A DNA stretch of 14,334 bases from JAUZRW01 sp964549915 (GTDB taxonomy: Bacteria; Chloroflexota; Anaerolineae; Aggregatilineales; Phototrophicaceae), in the NCBI GenBank assembly GCA_964549915.1, contig CAZJWX010000092.1, positions 1 to 14,334 on the forward strand, written 5' to 3'. Under the pieces are notes generated by a model. That model searched no databases, had not been told where the DNA came from, and saw only the letters and a program-made list of their open reading frames with translations. Shown here piece by piece: positions 12,945 through 14,334 of this stretch. Within the stretch, counting starts at the first letter, position 1. Every line of letters starts with the position of its first letter. A program made the position numbers and the translations under genes.

Positions 12945-14147
12945 ATGCATCCATTGTCTCGCTTCATCCGTCCTGGTTTTCTGTTGCTGGCGCTACTGCT
13001 CGCCCTGCAACCAGCCGCCGCACAGGACGCGATTCCGCTGGCGGGGCCGCTGTTGGCGCTGAATACCGTCCAGCGCGATGCCGTTATCCTCTATGACCTT
13101 GGCAGCGAACGCTACCGCCGCCTGGAATTGGGCGTGGGGGCGCATCACGTCTGGGATTTTTCGGCGGATGGCTGCCGCCTGCTGCTGACGCTGGAAGACG
13201 GCAGGACGACGGGACGCCTCTATTCTGCTGCACTGGATGGCAGCGACCGACGTTCGATGGTGCGCTACGACGACCTTCCGCCGGAACGGTGGGGCGTCTG
13301 GGAGCCGGATTGGTCGCCGGATGGGGCGCGGATCGCCTTCACCATGCAGCGCCTACAGCAAGTCGAAGGCGCATTGCAGGAGCAGCACCACATCGCCTAC
13401 GTGACGCCGGATGATCCCACACCGCAGTTCTACAGCGTGACCGGACGCGAATTCTCGCCCATCTGGTCGCCCGATGGGGCATGGCTGGCCTACGTGTCCT
13501 ATGAAGAACGCGCCGCCGGAGCCAACGTCTTCGCGACAGCCATCCCCACCCCCGAACCCGCGCCAGGGCAGACTCCGCCGCCGCCGACTCTCGTAGACGA
13601 GGCCGATGCCTGGGTGGTCAGTGCCGATGGAGAGACCAAGTACCGCCTGACCGATTTCGATACGGGCAACGTCAGCCACCCGCGCTGGTCGCCGGATTCG
13701 CAGTTGGTCAGCTTCGTCTATTCACCCAGCCCCAGCAACGACATGATCTGGATGATCGCCAACCAGCCAGAGAGCATCCCCACGCAGTTGGTCTATGCCT
13801 GGACGCTGCACCTCGACCACACCTGGCTGCCGGACGCCACCGCCATTGTGGGATCGCTGCGAGATTTCCGCGAGACGAGCGAGAATCGCCTCTGGCAGAT
13901 TCCGCTGGTCAGCGGGGGCAGTGACGAAAACACCCAGGCCTACCTGCCACAGATTGACCTGCCGCATGCCGATTACCCGCGCTTCAGCCCGGATGGTCGT
14001 TGGCTGGCTGTGCGCAGCGGCTACCAGATGCACCTCATCGACCTGCAAACGGGCGAGAATATGCTGCTGAATGAGGCCGTGCTGGGGAATACCCCGGCGG
14101 TCTGGTCACCAGCGGGCTTTGCCGGGGAAGAAGCGTGTGAGGCCTAG
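12945..14147 (+). CDS. Secreted TolB/WD40-like beta-propeller protein
   Basis: This 400-residue exported protein starts with a signal peptide (MHPLSRFIRPG, then a Leu-rich core, AAA-Q cleavage near 26). There is no lipobox cysteine. The mature part is a beta-propeller of the TolB/PD40 type. The blade motif W/F-S-P-D-G recurs as DFSADG (about 70), DWSPDG (122), IWSPDG (173), RWSPDS (247), TWLPDA (293), RFSPDG (346) and VWSPAG (386), suggesting six or seven blades. Between the third and fourth copies lies a Pro/Thr-rich loop (PTPEPAPGQTPPPPT), probably a flexible surface segment. Such propellers bind proteins or glycans outside the membrane, and no enzymatic residue is recognisable. The ATG at 12945 is chosen because the signal peptide starts there and AGGGA (12932-12936) precedes it by eight bases. 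The gene is monocistronic within the window. Confidence 0.85.
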   Translation: MHPLSRFIRPGFLLLALLLALQPAAAQDAIPLAGPLLALNTVQRDAVILYDLGSERYRRLELGVGAHHVWDFSADGCRLLLTLEDGRTTGRLYSAALDGSDRRSMVRYDDLPPERWGVWEPDWSPDGARIAFTMQRLQQVEGALQEQHHIAYVTPDDPTPQFYSVTGREFSPIWSPDGAWLAYVSYEERAAGANVFATAIPTPEPAPGQTPPPPTLVDEADAWVVSADGETKYRLTDFDTGNVSHPRWSPDSQLVSFVYSPSPSNDMIWMIANQPESIPTQLVYAWTLHLDHTWLPDATAIVGSLRDFRETSENRLWQIPLVSGGSDENTQAYLPQIDLPHADYPRFSPDGRWLAVRSGYQMHLIDLQTGENMLLNEAVLGNTPAVWSPAGFAGEEACEA

Positions 14148-14161
14148 CGCAGTGACCTGCA

Positions 14162-14187
14162 CCTCTTCACTTCGTAGAGGGGACTTG
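14162..14187 (+). terminator. Hairpin after the propeller gene, related to 1257-1285
   Basis: CCTCT (14162-14166) and AGAGG (14176-14180) flank a 9-base loop 14 bp beyond the stop codon. Bases 14167-14187 match 1266-1286 at 19 of 21 positions, including CACTTCGTA and GGGGACTTG. It may act as a terminator, but the stem is short and no T run follows directly. Bases 14188-14279 show nothing else that I can name. Confidence 0.4.
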
Positions 14188-14279
14188 CACCGACTTGCCG
14201 GAGGATCGGGTGCGAAGTGTTTTCTGCATACTCGTCGGATGAAGCATAGCTTTTTTGAAGCCAGCGCCCTGGACGAGAT

Positions 14280-14329
14280 GCAGGGCAATCGCCTCAAATT
14301 TGTAAGAGTAATTGCAACAAAAAGGTGTC
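14280..14329. repeat. Right copy of the 50-bp terminal inverted repeat
   Basis: This is the exact reverse complement of 1-50. Five further bases (ATCAA, 14330-14334) extend the repeat unit outward on this side. The inner boundary, at GCAGGGCAAT, is sharp in both copies. Confidence 0.9.
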
Positions 14330-14334
14330 ATCAA

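Noticed and set aside
1..14334. A linear plasmid, phage or large transposon bounded by terminal inverted repeats
   Set aside because: The content is chromosomal (RNase J, Amt, two-component proteins), with no replication, transposition, capsid or integration gene. Repeat-bounded contig ends explain the inverted repeat more simply.

Overview
This window looks like a stretch of ordinary chromosome from a GC-rich bacterium, most likely a member of the Chloroflexota (Anaerolineae-like). That placement is inference from gene content: a single RNase J, a free-standing Roadblock/LC7 protein beside an FHA protein, a PAS/GAF histidine kinase, and a secreted beta-propeller with a Pro/Thr-rich loop. There is no rRNA or other phylogenetic marker to confirm it. 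Nine full protein genes are supported. I see no tRNA, rRNA, CRISPR array or complete mobile element.

Layout. 1-50 and 14280-14329 are a perfect 50-bp inverted repeat at the two extremes, so the piece is probably bounded by two oppositely oriented copies of one repeat. 174-1232 (+) is a CPBP-family membrane protease that converges on 1311-2984 (-), RNase J, with a shared hairpin between them. A structured, roughly 330-bp leader lies upstream of RNase J. 3312-4571 (-) is a GT4-type glycosyltransferase, divergent from 4729-6279 (+), a sulfatase-like hydrolase with Thr at the nucleophile position. A 484-bp gap follows (6280-6763), rich in perfect inverted repeats, and leads into 6764-8233 (+), an Amt ammonium channel. 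Amt converges, over a strong two-way terminator, on 8349-10634 (-), a PAS-PAS-PAS-GAF histidine kinase. After a 477-bp gap come 11112-11513 (+), a Roadblock/LC7 protein, and 11520-12209 (-), an FHA protein, tail to tail with only 6 bp between them. 12343-12726 (-), a single-domain response regulator, lies upstream of the FHA gene. 12945-14147 (+) is a secreted TolB/WD40-like propeller protein.

How the genes may work together. The right half (kinase, Roadblock, FHA, receiver) reads as a signalling neighbourhood: a soluble multi-sensor kinase without an output domain, a receiver without an output domain, and two protein-interaction modules. The FHA protein carries two copies of a GNTTxDL motif, each with the TxxD spacing that FHA domains prefer when the Thr is phosphorylated. 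This suggests self-binding of the GarA/OdhI type. The glycosyltransferase and sulfatase-like pair probably acts on surface glycans or phosphoesters. RNase J, CPBP and Amt are housekeeping or solitary genes.

The most unusual features are the terminal inverted repeat, the FHA motif duplication, the hairpin-dense gap before amt, and an 86-nt hairpin between the response regulator and FHA genes that overlaps a good promoter. No wholly new system can be demonstrated from sequence alone.
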